Positions 50,025 to 59,136 are shown, counted from the stretch's first letter. The stretch is DNA of 64,000 bases from Deinococcus ficus (GCF_003444775.1 NZ_CP021083.1:1-64000), one strand, 5' to 3'. Notes: generated by a model from the letters alone, not told the origin. Made by a program: numbers and translations.

Positions 50025-52718
50025 ATGATCCGCTTCCAGCTCGATCTCGGCGCGCTGGAGGACTACCCCACCAGCCGGCTGCCCGGCTTCACGGACCGCC
50101 TGCTGGACCTCCTGCCGTCCCTGCAGGAGCACGGCTGCTGCTACCGCGAGCCCGGCGGATTCGTGCGCCGCCTCCAGGACGGCACGTGGCTGGGCCACGT
50201 CACCGAGCACGTCGCGCTGGAACTTCAGAACCTCGCCGGGGGGCGCGTCACGTACGGCAAGACCCGCTCGGTCAAGGGCCGGCCTGGGGTGTACAACGTG
50301 CTGTACACCTACCGGGAGGAGCGCCTGGGCCTGATCGCCGGCGTGGTGGCCCTGCGGCTGGTCAACCACCTGCTGCCGCCGGAATTGCAGGGCGTGACCG
50401 GGCTGGAGCTTCTGCTGCCCCCAGGCGTGAGCCGCCTTGACCTGGACACTCCTTTCGACTTCCCGGGCGAACTGGAGGAGCTGCGCCGCCTCACGCGCAG
50501 TTTCACGCTGGGTCCCACCACCGACTCCATCGTCCGGGAGGCCGAGCGGCGCGGCATTCCGCACCTGCGCCTCGACGACCACAGCCTCGTGCAGCTCGGC
50601 TACGGCCGTTACCAGCAGCGCGTCCGCGCGAGCATCACGGGCCGCACGTCGCACATCGCCACCACCACCGCCAGCGACAAGGACCTCACCAAGCAGCTGC
50701 TGGACCGCGCCGGGCTGCCCGTGCCGAAGGGCGTGGTGGTGCGCAGCGCCGAGGACGCCGTGGCCGCCGCGCGGCGCCTGCGGGGCCCGGTGGTCACCAA
50801 ACCCCTGGACGGCAACCACGGCCGGGGCGTCACCCTGAACCTCACCGCCGACGAGGACGTCCGGCGCGGCTTCGAGGAGGCCCGCCGGCACAGCCGCGAG
50901 GTGGTCGTCGAGCAGTACTACCCCGGCAACGACCACCGCATCCTGGTGATCGGCGGGGAGGTCGTCGCAGCTGCCGAGCGCGTGCCCGCCCACGTGGTCG
51001 GCGACGGCGCGCGCACCGTGACGGAACTTGTCGAGGAGGTCAACCGCGACCCCAGGCGCGGCAACGGGCACGAGAACGTCATGACCCGCATCGTGATCAA
51101 CGACCACGTGCTCACCTGCCTGGCGCGGGCCGGGCACACGCCGGCCAGCGTGCCCGCCCCGGACGAGGTCGTGTTCCTGTGCGACACCGCCAACCTGTCC
51201 ACCGGCGGGACCGCCATCGACCGGACGGCCGTGATTCACCCGGACAACGCCACCATCGCCCGCCGCGCCGCTCAGGTGATCGGCCTGGACGTGGCCGGCA
51301 TCGACCTGATCACGGCGGACATCACCCGCTCCGTGCACGAGACCGGAGGTGGGATCGTGGAGGTGAACGCCGCGCCCGGCTTCCGCATGCACCTGCAGCC
51401 CTCCGAGGGCGAACCCCGCAACGTGGCCGGACCCGTGCTGGACATGCTGTTCCCGAAGGACACACCCTGCCGCATGCCGATCATCGCGATCACCGGCACG
51501 AACGGCAAGAGCACCACGTCGCGCATGGTCGCGCACATCCTGCGTCACGCGGGGAAACGCGTGGGGCTCACGACGTCCAATGGCGTCTACATCAATGGTG
51601 AGCGCATCCTGGACGGCGACACCACCGGCCCGAAGAGCGCCCGCGTGGTGCTCAGCGACCCGACCGTGGAGGTCGCCGTGCTGGAAACCGCCCGCGGCGG
51701 CATCCTGCGCGAGGGCCTGGGCTTCGACCGCTGCGACGTGGGCGCGGTGCTGAACATCCAGCCCGACCACCTGGGCCTCAATGGCATCGAGACAGTGGAG
51801 GACCTCGCCTGGGTCAAGTCCCTGGTGGTGGAGGTCGTAACGGACAACGGCACCAGCGTCCTGAACGCTGACGATCCCCTCACGCTGCGCATGCGCCGCA
51901 AGGCCGGCGGGCAGGTCACGCTGTTCTCCATGCGCGGCGCGTCCGACTGCTCGGCCGACGTGCAGGCCCACATCGACGCCGGCGGCACCGCCGTCGTGCG
52001 CGAACCCACCCTGCTGGGCGACGAACTGGTGCTGTACCGCGACCGCCAGCGCCGCGCCATCCTGCGCACCCGCGACATCCCGGCGACCCTGGGAGGGTAC
52101 GCGCAGGTGAACGTACAGAACGCCCTGGCCGCGGTCGCCATGACGGTCGCGCAGGGCGTGGACCTGCCGGTGATCCGCTCGGCCCTGAGCACCTTCACCA
52201 CGTCCTTCGAGCAGAGCCCGGGCCGCCTGAACCTGTACGACGGGCATCCCTTCCGGGTGCTGCTGGACTACGCGCACAACCCCTCCGGCATGGAGCACCT
52301 GCGCGATCTGTTGCCCCACCTGCGGCCCCCCCGCGGCCGGGTGATCGGGGTGATGGGCGTGGCCGGCGACCGCCGCGACGAGGACATCCGCCGCATGGGC
52401 ACCCTGGCCGCCGAGGCCTTCGACATCCTGATCGTCCGGGAGGACGAGTACCGCCGCGGCCGTCCCGCGGGCGAGGGCGCGCGTCTGGTGACTCAGGGCG
52501 CCCTGGAGGCCGGGCATGACCCCGAACAGATGACCACCATCCTGTCCGAACCCGAGGCCGTGGAGCACGCGCTGCAACTGGCCCGGCCCGGCGACCTGGT
52601 GGTGCTGCTCGCCACCGAGGTCGAGCACTCCTGGGCGCAGGTGCGCGACTTCGACAGCTCCGGACTGGCCCCCCTGCCGGACCTCCCCGCCAGCTCCGCC
52701 ACCGGGGCCGGCGCATGA
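50025..52718 (+). CDS. cphA: Cyanophycin synthetase (N-terminus split by a stop codon)
   Basis: An 897-aa enzyme joining Asp and Arg into cyanophycin, a nitrogen storage polymer. Residues ~1-160 form the N-terminal CphA domain (LPGFTDRLLDLLPSLQEHGC, GHVTEHVALELQNLAGG), ~210-460 an ATP-grasp domain (SDKDLTKQLLDRAGLPVPKG, GGIVEVNAAPGF), and ~485 to the end a Mur-ligase domain with ITGTNGKSTT. Catalytic motifs are intact. ATG 50025 lies 12 nt after an in-frame TAA; an AAGG before it could support re-initiation. Whether the shortened protein works is unknown. Two cyanophycin-breakdown genes follow with overlapping starts. Confidence 0.92.
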   Translation: MIRFQLDLGALEDYPTSRLPGFTDRLLDLLPSLQEHGCCYREPGGFVRRLQDGTWLGHVTEHVALELQNLAGGRVTYGKTRSVKGRPGVYNVLYTYREERLGLIAGVVALRLVNHLLPPELQGVTGLELLLPPGVSRLDLDTPFDFPGELEELRRLTRSFTLGPTTDSIVREAERRGIPHLRLDDHSLVQLGYGRYQQRVRASITGRTSHIATTTASDKDLTKQLLDRAGLPVPKGVVVRSAEDAVAAARRLRGPVVTKPLDGNHGRGVTLNLTADEDVRRGFEEARRHSREVVVEQYYPGNDHRILVIGGEVVAAAERVPAHVVGDGARTVTELVEEVNRDPRRGNGHENVMTRIVINDHVLTCLARAGHTPASVPAPDEVVFLCDTANLSTGGTAIDRTAVIHPDNATIARRAAQVIGLDVAGIDLITADITRSVHETGGGIVEVNAAPGFRMHLQPSEGEPRNVAGPVLDMLFPKDTPCRMPIIAITGTNGKSTTSRMVAHILRHAGKRVGLTTSNGVYINGERILDGDTTGPKSARVVLSDPTVEVAVLETARGGILREGLGFDRCDVGAVLNIQPDHLGLNGIETVEDLAWVKSLVVEVVTDNGTSVLNADDPLTLRMRRKAGGQVTLFSMRGASDCSADVQAHIDAGGTAVVREPTLLGDELVLYRDRQRRAILRTRDIPATLGGYAQVNVQNALAAVAMTVAQGVDLPVIRSALSTFTTSFEQSPGRLNLYDGHPFRVLLDYAHNPSGMEHLRDLLPHLRPPRGRVIGVMGVAGDRRDEDIRRMGTLAAEAFDILIVREDEYRRGRPAGEGARLVTQGALEAGHDPEQMTTILSEPEAVEHALQLARPGDLVVLLATEVEHSWAQVRDFDSSGLAPLPDLPASSATGAGA

Positions 52719-53614
52719 GCGGCGCGCAGGGAACAGGCCACTGGGCACTGATCGTGCACGGCGGCGCCCACGAAATCCCACCGGAAAAGCAGCAGGCCAG
52801 CCGGGACGGGGTGCGCGCCGCCCTGCAGGCCGGCCGTGCGGTGCTGGAAGCCGGCGGCTCGGCCCTGGAGGCTACCGAGGCCGCCATCCGGGTGCTGGAG
52901 GCCGATCCGACCTTCAACGCCGGGTACGGCGCCGACCTGAACAGCGACGGCCAGGTGGAACTCGACGCGTCCATGATGGACGGCGTCACGCTGGACGTCG
53001 GGGCGGTCACGGCCGTGCGCGGCGTGCGGCACCCGATCAGCGTGGCGCGGGAACTGCTGCGGGAACGGGAGGTGCTGCTCGCCGCCCAGGGCGCCCGCCG
53101 CTTCGCGGCGGAACGCGGCGCGGAACTGTGCGCCCCGGACGACCTGATCAGCCCCGAGCAGGCCCAGGCGCGCAACGACACCGTCGGCTGCGTCGCCCTG
53201 GACCGCCAGGGGCATCTGGCGGCCGGCGTGTCCACCGGTGGGCTCAGCGGCCAGCGGCCCGGCCGGGTGGGGGACTCCCCGCAGATCGGCTGCGGCTTCT
53301 ACGCCGACAACCGCGTGGGCGCCGTGGTCCTGAGCGGCGAGGGCGAGAGTCTGGCGCGCATGGTCAGCGCTGCACGCATCCTGACCCGGGTGGACGAATC
53401 CGGCCCGGACGCCGCGGTGCGCGAGGTGCTCGAAGCCATGCAGACCCGGGTGGGCGGCGACGGCGGTGGGCTGGTCGCCCTGCCGGATGGTCAGCTCGGG
53501 TGGTGGCACAACACCCCGCACATGTCCGTGGCATACCAGCACGCCGGGATGCCCGCCCCGCAGGTGTACCTGAAGAAAGCTGAGGAGGGCGAGCATGTCC
53601 AGGCCGAACGCTGA
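52715..53614 (+). CDS. iaaA: Isoaspartyl peptidase/L-asparaginase (Ntn hydrolase)
   Basis: A 299-aa Ntn-hydrolase precursor that cleaves itself before the catalytic Thr in ARNDTVGCVALD, to give alpha and beta subunits. Other family motifs are IVHGGA at the start, EADPTFNAGYGADLN, and GVSTGGLSGQRPGRVGDSP. It splits beta-aspartyl dipeptides, the beta-Asp-Arg products of cyanophycinase. The start overlaps the cphA stop (ATGA) and the end overlaps cphB, so the three genes form one cyanophycin operon. Confidence 0.93.
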   Translation: MSGAQGTGHWALIVHGGAHEIPPEKQQASRDGVRAALQAGRAVLEAGGSALEATEAAIRVLEADPTFNAGYGADLNSDGQVELDASMMDGVTLDVGAVTAVRGVRHPISVARELLREREVLLAAQGARRFAAERGAELCAPDDLISPEQAQARNDTVGCVALDRQGHLAAGVSTGGLSGQRPGRVGDSPQIGCGFYADNRVGAVVLSGEGESLARMVSAARILTRVDESGPDAAVREVLEAMQTRVGGDGGGLVALPDGQLGWWHNTPHMSVAYQHAGMPAPQVYLKKAEEGEHVQAER

Positions 53615-54452
53615 ACCTGCCGGCGCCCGGCCGGGCCGGGGCACGCTGATCATCATCGGCGGGCACGAGGCCAAGGAAGGCCGCCGGGAGATCCTGCGCG
53701 AGGTCGCGCGGCACGTGCAGGAGAAGAAACTGGTGATCGCCACCGTCGCCTCCCACAAACCCGAGGGGTACTTCGAGGAGTACGAGAAGGCCTTCCACGG
53801 CCTGGGCGTGGGCGAACTCGCCGAACTGTACGTCAACGAGCGCCAGGAGGCCCTGCACGACGAGAAACTCCAGGCCCTCACGGACGCCGCGGGCGTGCTG
53901 TTCAGCGGCGGGGACCAGGTGCGCATCACCAGCCAGATCGGGGACACGCCGCTGGACGCCCGCGTCCGCGAGATCTACGAGGCGGGCGGCGTGGTGGCCG
54001 GCACGTCCGCCGGGGCGTCGGTGATGTGCGAGACCATGCTGGTCGGCGGCGCCAGCCGCTCCTCGTACCGCATCGGGGACCTCCGGATGGCGCCGGGCCT
54101 GGGGCTGGTGTGCGGGATCATCATCGACCAGCACTTCGCCGAGCGCGGCCGCATGGGCCGCCTGCTGGGCGCGGTGGCGCAGAACCCCCGCATCCTCGGC
54201 ATCGGCATCGACGAGGACACCGCCATCGTGATGGAGAACAGCCACTTCCGCGTGATCGGCAGCGGCGCCGTGTACGTCGCCGACGGCTCCGGCATTACCC
54301 ACTCGAACATCGCCGAGGCCCACACCGACGAGCCGCTGTCCCTCAGCGACGTGAGATTGCACGTGCTGTCCGCCGGGGACGCCTTCGACCTGAAACGCCG
54401 CCAGCCGCAGCCGGGCGAGGCGCACCGGGCGCCCACCCGGGAGCGCGGCTGA
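53595..54452 (+). CDS. cphB: Cyanophycinase
   Basis: A 285-aa serine hydrolase of the S51-like family that degrades cyanophycin to beta-Asp-Arg dipeptides. The nucleophile Ser is in VVAGTSAGASVM. Further motifs are LIIIGGHEAKEG at the N-terminus, GVLFSGGDQVRI, and DQHFAERGRMGRL. No signal peptide is present, so it acts on intracellular polymer. It overlaps the isoaspartyl peptidase gene by 20 nt. Confidence 0.95.
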   Translation: MSRPNAEPAGARPGRGTLIIIGGHEAKEGRREILREVARHVQEKKLVIATVASHKPEGYFEEYEKAFHGLGVGELAELYVNERQEALHDEKLQALTDAAGVLFSGGDQVRITSQIGDTPLDARVREIYEAGGVVAGTSAGASVMCETMLVGGASRSSYRIGDLRMAPGLGLVCGIIIDQHFAERGRMGRLLGAVAQNPRILGIGIDEDTAIVMENSHFRVIGSGAVYVADGSGITHSNIAEAHTDEPLSLSDVRLHVLSAGDAFDLKRRQPQPGEAHRAPTRERG

Positions 54453-54561
54453 CCATGCCCGCCCCCTCAAGGTCTTCCCAGCCTTCCTTTCATGCGGCCT
54501 GCACCGGTCCCGCCGATGCTGAGGCCAGGCGGCGCCCCGTCCCATCACGCCGCTCACCCGA

Positions 54562-54568
54562 AGGAGGT
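54562..54568 (+). promoter_or_regulatory. Strong ribosome binding site AGGAGGT of the leader ORF
   Basis: AGGAGGT, nearly the full anti-16S complement, ends 6 nt before GTG 54575. It is one of the strongest sites in the window and serves the 21-codon frame, not the large gene. Confidence 0.7.
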
Positions 54569-54574
54569 CCACAC

Positions 54575-54640
54575 GTGAAGCTCCACCTCGGAACGAAACA
54601 GGCGGGCCCCGCGGCCTGCACCGAAGGGGTCCGGCCGTGA
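54575..54640 (+). CDS. 21-aa leader ORF upstream of the erythromycin-esterase-like gene
   Basis: GTG 54575 opens a 21-codon frame (MKLHLGTKQAG then PAACTEGVRP) whose TGA overlaps the next gene's GTG 54637. Its ribosome site is far stronger than that of the large gene, which has none of its own. This is the layout of leader-coupled or attenuated genes. The peptide itself has no match. Confidence 0.55.
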   Translation: MKLHLGTKQAGPAACTEGVRP

Positions 54641-55962
54641 CCGGCGCGGTGCGCCCCGCCTGGCAGCGTCACGCGCAGCCCATCACCGGCGCCAGCAGCG
54701 ACTACGACGCCCTGCTGGGGGGCATCGGGAACGCCCGGTTCGTGCTGATCGGCGAGGCGTCCCACGGCACGCACGAGTTCTACCGGGAACGCGCCCGCCT
54801 CACCCGGCACCTCATCGAGCATCACGGCTTTCAGGCGGTGGCGGTCGAGGCCGACTGGCCGGACGCCTACCGCGTGAACCGCTTCGTGCGCGGCCTGGGC
54901 GACGACCAGACCGCGCAGGAGGCCCTGGGGGACTTCCAGCGCTTCCCGAAATGGATGTGGCGCAACGCCGATACCCAGGCCTTCGTGGCGTGGCTGCGGG
55001 ACCACAACGAGCGCCACCCGCAGGACGGCGCCGGGTTCTACGGCCTGGACCTGTACAGCCTGCACCGCAGCATGAACGCCGTCGTGGACTACCTCGAGGG
55101 TGTGGACCCGGACGCCGCCCGCCGCGCCCGCGAACGCTACGCCTGTTTCGAGATGTTCGGCCCGGACCCGCAGCTGTACGGGTACGCCACCGAGCGCGGC
55201 GTCACCGAACCCTGCGAGGAGCAGGCCTGGCAGCAGCTGACCGAACTGCAGCGCCGCGAGGCGGAACTCACCCGCGGGGACCTGCTCGCCGGCGACGAGC
55301 ACTTCCACGCCGAGCAGAACGCCCGGCTGGCCCTGAACGCCGAGACGTACTACCGCTCCATGTTCCGCGGCCGGGACGAGTCCTGGAACCTGCGCGACAC
55401 GCACATGGCCGACACCCTCGCCGCCCTGGACGAGCACTTGAGCGCACGGGGCGAACCGGCCCGGATCGTGATCTGGGCGCACAACTCCCACCTGGGTGAC
55501 GCCCGGGCCAGCGCCATGGGCTGGGAGCGGGGCGAACTGAACCTGGGGCAGCTGACCCGGGAACGCTGGCCGGACCAGACCTTCATCATCGGGCAGACCA
55601 CCGCCGGCGGCACCGTGTTCGCCAGCGACGACTGGGACGCCCCCGGCCGCATCAAGCAGGTCCGGCCGCCCCTGCCGGGTAGCCTGGAAGAGGAGTTGCA
55701 CGCGGCCGGCCAGGACGCCTTCTGGCTGGACATGCACGACCCCGAGGTGCAGGCCGCGCTGGGGGAAGGGCACCTGCAGCGCTTCATCGGCGTGATCTAC
55801 CGCCCGGACACGGAACGCTGGAGCCACTACGTGCACACTCGCCCGGCCGCCATGTACGACGCCGTGCTGCACTTCGACATGACCACCGCCCTGAGTCCGC
55901 TGGACGCCACGCCCGGCGACGACGGGGGAGAACTCCCGGAAACCTACCCCACCGGCGAGTGA
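54637..55962 (+). CDS. Erythromycin esterase-like protein (PF05139 family)
   Basis: A 441-aa soluble protein of the erythromycin esterase/EreA-like superfamily. Conserved parts: IGEASHGTHEFYRERARLT (catalytic-site His), VEADWPDAYRVNRF, FYGLDLYSLHRSM, and IWAHNSHLGDARAS with another active-site His. Many members in non-pathogens are stress or unknown hydrolases rather than macrolide resistance enzymes. The GTG start has no ribosome site and overlaps the leader frame, so translation is probably coupled. Confidence 0.9.
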   Translation: MTGAVRPAWQRHAQPITGASSDYDALLGGIGNARFVLIGEASHGTHEFYRERARLTRHLIEHHGFQAVAVEADWPDAYRVNRFVRGLGDDQTAQEALGDFQRFPKWMWRNADTQAFVAWLRDHNERHPQDGAGFYGLDLYSLHRSMNAVVDYLEGVDPDAARRARERYACFEMFGPDPQLYGYATERGVTEPCEEQAWQQLTELQRREAELTRGDLLAGDEHFHAEQNARLALNAETYYRSMFRGRDESWNLRDTHMADTLAALDEHLSARGEPARIVIWAHNSHLGDARASAMGWERGELNLGQLTRERWPDQTFIIGQTTAGGTVFASDDWDAPGRIKQVRPPLPGSLEEELHAAGQDAFWLDMHDPEVQAALGEGHLQRFIGVIYRPDTERWSHYVHTRPAAMYDAVLHFDMTTALSPLDATPGDDGGELPETYPTGE

Positions 55963-55992
55963 CCCCAAAGACCCCTAAAAGGAGACGCGACC

Positions 55993-56184
55993 ATGCCGAA
56001 AAACTGGAGTGAAAAAGACGAGCGGCAGTACGAGCACATCAAGCAGAGCGAACTGGAGCGCGGCGAGAGCGAGGAACGCGCCGAGGAGATCGCCGCGCGC
56101 ACCGTGAACAAGCAGCGCCGCGAGGAAGGCCGCACGGCCGAATCCGCCGACACCACGCACACCGGCTCCACGAAAGACGGCTGA
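55993..56184 (+). CDS. Small charged protein, conserved stress-type family
   Basis: A 63-aa, highly charged, helical protein (MPKNWSEKDERQYEHIKQSE, EERAEEIAARTVNKQRREEGR). Proteins like this are widely annotated as plasmid stabilisation protein, without evidence for that role. Strong AAAAGGAG site upstream. It lies 30 nt after the erythromycin-esterase-like gene and is followed by a terminator, so the two may be one unit. Confidence 0.8.
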   Translation: MPKNWSEKDERQYEHIKQSELERGESEERAEEIAARTVNKQRREEGRTAESADTTHTGSTKDG

Positions 56185-56192
56185 CCGCCCCC

Positions 56193-56230
56193 GGCCGCCC
56201 GCCCTCCCGGACCAGGGAGGGCGGGCGGCC
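56193..56230 (+). terminator. Strong 16-bp hairpin terminator
   Basis: GGCCGCCCGCCCTCCC (56193-56208) pairs perfectly with 56215-56230 around GGACCA, just after the 63-aa protein gene. CCCTGCGG follows rather than a T run. Confidence 0.75.
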
Positions 56231-56237
56231 CCTGCGG

Positions 56238-56243
56238 TATGGT
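56238..56243 (+). promoter_or_regulatory. Possible -10 hexamer TATGGT
   Basis: TATGGT occurs in the same GGTATGGTC context as at 32558, 52 nt before the ATG of the DUF6766 gene. Here the transcript would have a leader with its own AGGAGGA site. Confidence 0.35.
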
Positions 56244-56295
56244 CGGCTCACTCCACAAACGCAATCACAGGCACGGAACCACAGGAGGACATCCG

Positions 56296-56931
56296 ATGAA
56301 GGAATTCTGGAAGAACAACGCCCTGTCCACGGTGCTGCTGCTGCTGTTCGTCGCGTTCTGGGTGGCGCAGGCGCTCACCGGCTGGGCCGTGCACAACCAG
56401 GAGCTTCAGGAATGGGGCCAGCGCACCCTGGGCCTCGGGGCGTACCTGGGCAGCGGGCACTTCTGGTCCTCCACCGCGGAGAACTGGGAGAGCGAATTCC
56501 TGCAGATGTCGGTGTACGTGGTGTTCACCGTGTACCTGCGCCAGCGCGGCAGCGCCGAATCCAACCCCTACCCGGACGAGACGACCCAGGCCGAACGCGA
56601 CCAGGAACGCCGAGACGACAAGGTCAGGGGCCTGTGGAAACGCAACTCCCTGACGTTCACCCTGCTGGCCCTGTTCCTGGTGTCGTTCGGCACGCACCTC
56701 CTGGGCTCCTGGCGGGCGACCCGCCTGGAGGAACTCGCCCGCGGGCAGGAGGCCCCCACCCTGGGGCAGTTCCTGGGGGAGGCGGAATTCTGGTTCGAGT
56801 CCTTCCAGAACTGGCAGAGTGAGTTCCTGGCGGTGGCGGCCATCGTGGTCCTCACCATCTTCCTGCGTCAGATCGGGTCGTCGCAGTCCAAGGCGGTCAC
56901 CGCCCCGAACAGCCAGACCGGCGACGCCTGA
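56296..56931 (+). CDS. DUF6766-like membrane protein with internal duplication
   Basis: A 211-aa protein with four helices in two similar halves. Residues ~1-90 (FWKNNALSTVLLLLFVAFWVAQALTG to WESEFLQMSVYVVFTVYLRQRGSAES) and ~113-205 (LWKRNSLTFTLLALFLVSFGTHLLG to WQSEFLAVAAIVVLTIFLRQIGSSQS) align by eye along most of their length. The two helical pairs flank an acidic/basic cytoplasmic linker. Function unknown. Strong AGGAGGA site. Confidence 0.8.
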   Translation: MKEFWKNNALSTVLLLLFVAFWVAQALTGWAVHNQELQEWGQRTLGLGAYLGSGHFWSSTAENWESEFLQMSVYVVFTVYLRQRGSAESNPYPDETTQAERDQERRDDKVRGLWKRNSLTFTLLALFLVSFGTHLLGSWRATRLEELARGQEAPTLGQFLGEAEFWFESFQNWQSEFLAVAAIVVLTIFLRQIGSSQSKAVTAPNSQTGDA

Positions 56932-56944
56932 GTGCCCCGGACCC

Positions 56945-59068
56945 TCAGCCGCCTGGCCGGAACAGGGCTTCGAGCGCGGTCGTGGCGTCGTCCTGCGGGA
57001 AGGTCAGCACGACCTTCCCGCCGCAGCTGCGCGACTCCGCCCAGGCCCACCCGCCGTGCCGGGCCAGGACCCGCCGCACCTGCACCAGCCCCCCGCCCGC
57101 CAGCAGCGGCACGCTCTGATCTGTCCGGACCGCCAGGTCGAACAGCGTCGCGGCCTCCTCGCCGCTCAGGCCGGGGCCGTCGTCCTCGACGATCACGCGC
57201 ACCTCACCGTCCAGCTCGTCGCTGCTGACCATGACGTCCTGCGCTCCGCGGGTGGCGCTGAGCGTGAAGGTCATCAGCACGTCCAGCGCCTGACGCAGCA
57301 GCGCCCGGTCCCCCCGCACGATCGGCAGCGGCCCCAGCAGCCAGCGCACGTTCCGGCCGCCCGGATTGTCCTGTCGGGCGTCCCGCAGCTCCTCGAACAG
57401 CTCCGCCACCGCCAGGGGCTCCAGCGTCAGGGCATGCTGCTCCAGCCGCGCGAGCTGCCGCAGGTCACGGGCCACGCCGCGCAGGCGCGTCACCTCGTCG
57501 CGCAGCTCGGCCGGGTCGTAGGGCGGCAGGCCGTCCAGGCCCGTCGGCTGGCCCGGGTCCAGCACCTGGGCCAGCTGCGCCGCCGGGCGTTCCAGGCTGT
57601 GGGCGGTGCGGGTGATGAACGCGCCCAGTTCCGCGTTCAGGTCCGCCAGCCGCTCCCGTTGCCGTTCCAGCTGTTCCACGCCGGCCGCGCGTTCCAGGGC
57701 CAGGGTCAGGCCGCGCCCGACCGCGCTGAACAGCGCCCGGTCCCGGTCCGCCCAGGCCTGAGCTTCCCGGCCGCCCATGCCCAGCAGGCCGCGCACCTCG
57801 CTGCCCACGATGACCGGCAGGTTCGCGGAGCGGGTGTACCCGCCGGTGTGCGCCACCTGCTGCTGCTCGGCGTTCCAGCCGTCGGTGAACACGGCCTGCC
57901 GGCCTCCCAGCACCTGCGCGATGAAGGGCGTGTGCGCGGGCAGGCCGGCGCGCAGCAGGGCCAGCAGGTCCGGCTGCCGCTCCAGGTCCTCACTCCACAC
58001 GCGCGCCGCCCACGTCCCGCCGGCGGGGCCGTCCGGTTCGTAGTACACGACGGTGCTGCCCGGGTAGCGGGCCAGCAGCACCTCCGCCGCCTGCCGGGCC
58101 AGCACGGCCGCGTCCGTCTGCGTGCCCACCGCCTCGGTGAACGCCGTGAAGGCCGCCAGGGCCGCGCGTTCCTCGTCCAGCCGGCGGTTCAGTTCCGCCT
58201 GCTCCTGCGAGTGCAGGCGCACCAGCGCCGCCGCCAGCTGCCGGGCGTAACTGCCCAGGAAATCCCGGTACGCGCCGTCCAGCCGCACCTGCTCGTTCAG
58301 CCCGACGACCAGCACCCCGGCCGGCCGGTCGCGGTCCACGCCGTCCAGTGGCAGGGCCACGGCCGGGCGGGGCGGCACGCCCATCACCGGCCACGACCGG
58401 GGCGGCCAGTCCAGCACCAGCGGCTGCCGGGCGTCCAGCACCGCCTGCAGTTCCCCGGGCACGCCGCCCGCCTCGTGCAGGTACAGCGCCGTGAACGGCG
58501 CGTCCGGGCGGGCCGGCGCGGTCTGCACCAGGCGCCTCAGTTCCGCCACGGACTGCACCTGCGCCAGCGTCTCGGCGTGCTCACGCAGGAGATTCAGCCG
58601 CCGCGCCCCGAGCACCTGCGGGGTGGTTTCCGTGATGGTGACCAGCACCCCGCCGATCTCGCCGTCCTGCCGGACCGGGCTGTAACACAGCGTGAAGTAC
58701 GCCTCCTCCGGGAAGCCGTGGCGGGTCAGGGGGTAGAGCTGGTCCTCGAAGTAGAAGGTCTCGCCCTGCCACACCTGCCGGTAGATGGGCTCGTTGATGT
58801 GCCATACCTCCGGCCAGCACTCGCGGGTGGGCTGGCCGAGCGCGCCCGGTTCCTTCGGCCCCAGGATCACGCCGTACCCGTCGTTGTAGATCTGCACCAG
58901 GTCCGGGCCCCACAGCAGGATCATCGGAAAGGCGCTGGACAGCACCAGATCGACCACGCTGTGCAGCCCGGGCGGCCACGCGCCCTGCGGCCCCAGGGGC
59001 GTGCGCGCCCAATCGAAGGCCGGCACGCGGGCCGACATGGGGGGCGCGGGGGCAGGCGGGGTGGTCAC
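56945..59068 (-). CDS. PAS/GAF multi-sensor histidine kinase-like protein
   Basis: A 707-aa soluble protein. A PAS-like domain (residues ~25-150; FPMILLWGPDLVQIYNDGYGVILG) is followed by two GAF-type segments (~175-300 and ~320-470), a dimerisation region with a His in ITRTAHSLERPAAQ, and a HATPase domain near the C-terminus (EDDGPGLSGEEAATLF, LAGGGLVQVRRVLARHGG). The G2 box is weaker than usual. I set GTG 59068 as start, with a TATGCT hexamer 9 nt upstream; ATG 59038 is possible. No adjacent response regulator. Confidence 0.82.
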   Translation of the reverse strand: MTTPPAPAPPMSARVPAFDWARTPLGPQGAWPPGLHSVVDLVLSSAFPMILLWGPDLVQIYNDGYGVILGPKEPGALGQPTRECWPEVWHINEPIYRQVWQGETFYFEDQLYPLTRHGFPEEAYFTLCYSPVRQDGEIGGVLVTITETTPQVLGARRLNLLREHAETLAQVQSVAELRRLVQTAPARPDAPFTALYLHEAGGVPGELQAVLDARQPLVLDWPPRSWPVMGVPPRPAVALPLDGVDRDRPAGVLVVGLNEQVRLDGAYRDFLGSYARQLAAALVRLHSQEQAELNRRLDEERAALAAFTAFTEAVGTQTDAAVLARQAAEVLLARYPGSTVVYYEPDGPAGGTWAARVWSEDLERQPDLLALLRAGLPAHTPFIAQVLGGRQAVFTDGWNAEQQQVAHTGGYTRSANLPVIVGSEVRGLLGMGGREAQAWADRDRALFSAVGRGLTLALERAAGVEQLERQRERLADLNAELGAFITRTAHSLERPAAQLAQVLDPGQPTGLDGLPPYDPAELRDEVTRLRGVARDLRQLARLEQHALTLEPLAVAELFEELRDARQDNPGGRNVRWLLGPLPIVRGDRALLRQALDVLMTFTLSATRGAQDVMVSSDELDGEVRVIVEDDGPGLSGEEAATLFDLAVRTDQSVPLLAGGGLVQVRRVLARHGGWAWAESRSCGGKVVLTFPQDDATTALEALFRPGG

Positions 59069-59136
59069 GACGGCCCCAGCATAGGCGCTGGGGCCGTTCA
59101 CGAATGCAGGCAACCTGACCGAACGGTCGGCGGGGC

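Noticed and set aside
54637..55962. Macrolide resistance gene by function
   Set aside because: The family name erythromycin esterase is broad. No evidence here shows macrolide hydrolysis, and its surroundings suggest stress or storage metabolism.
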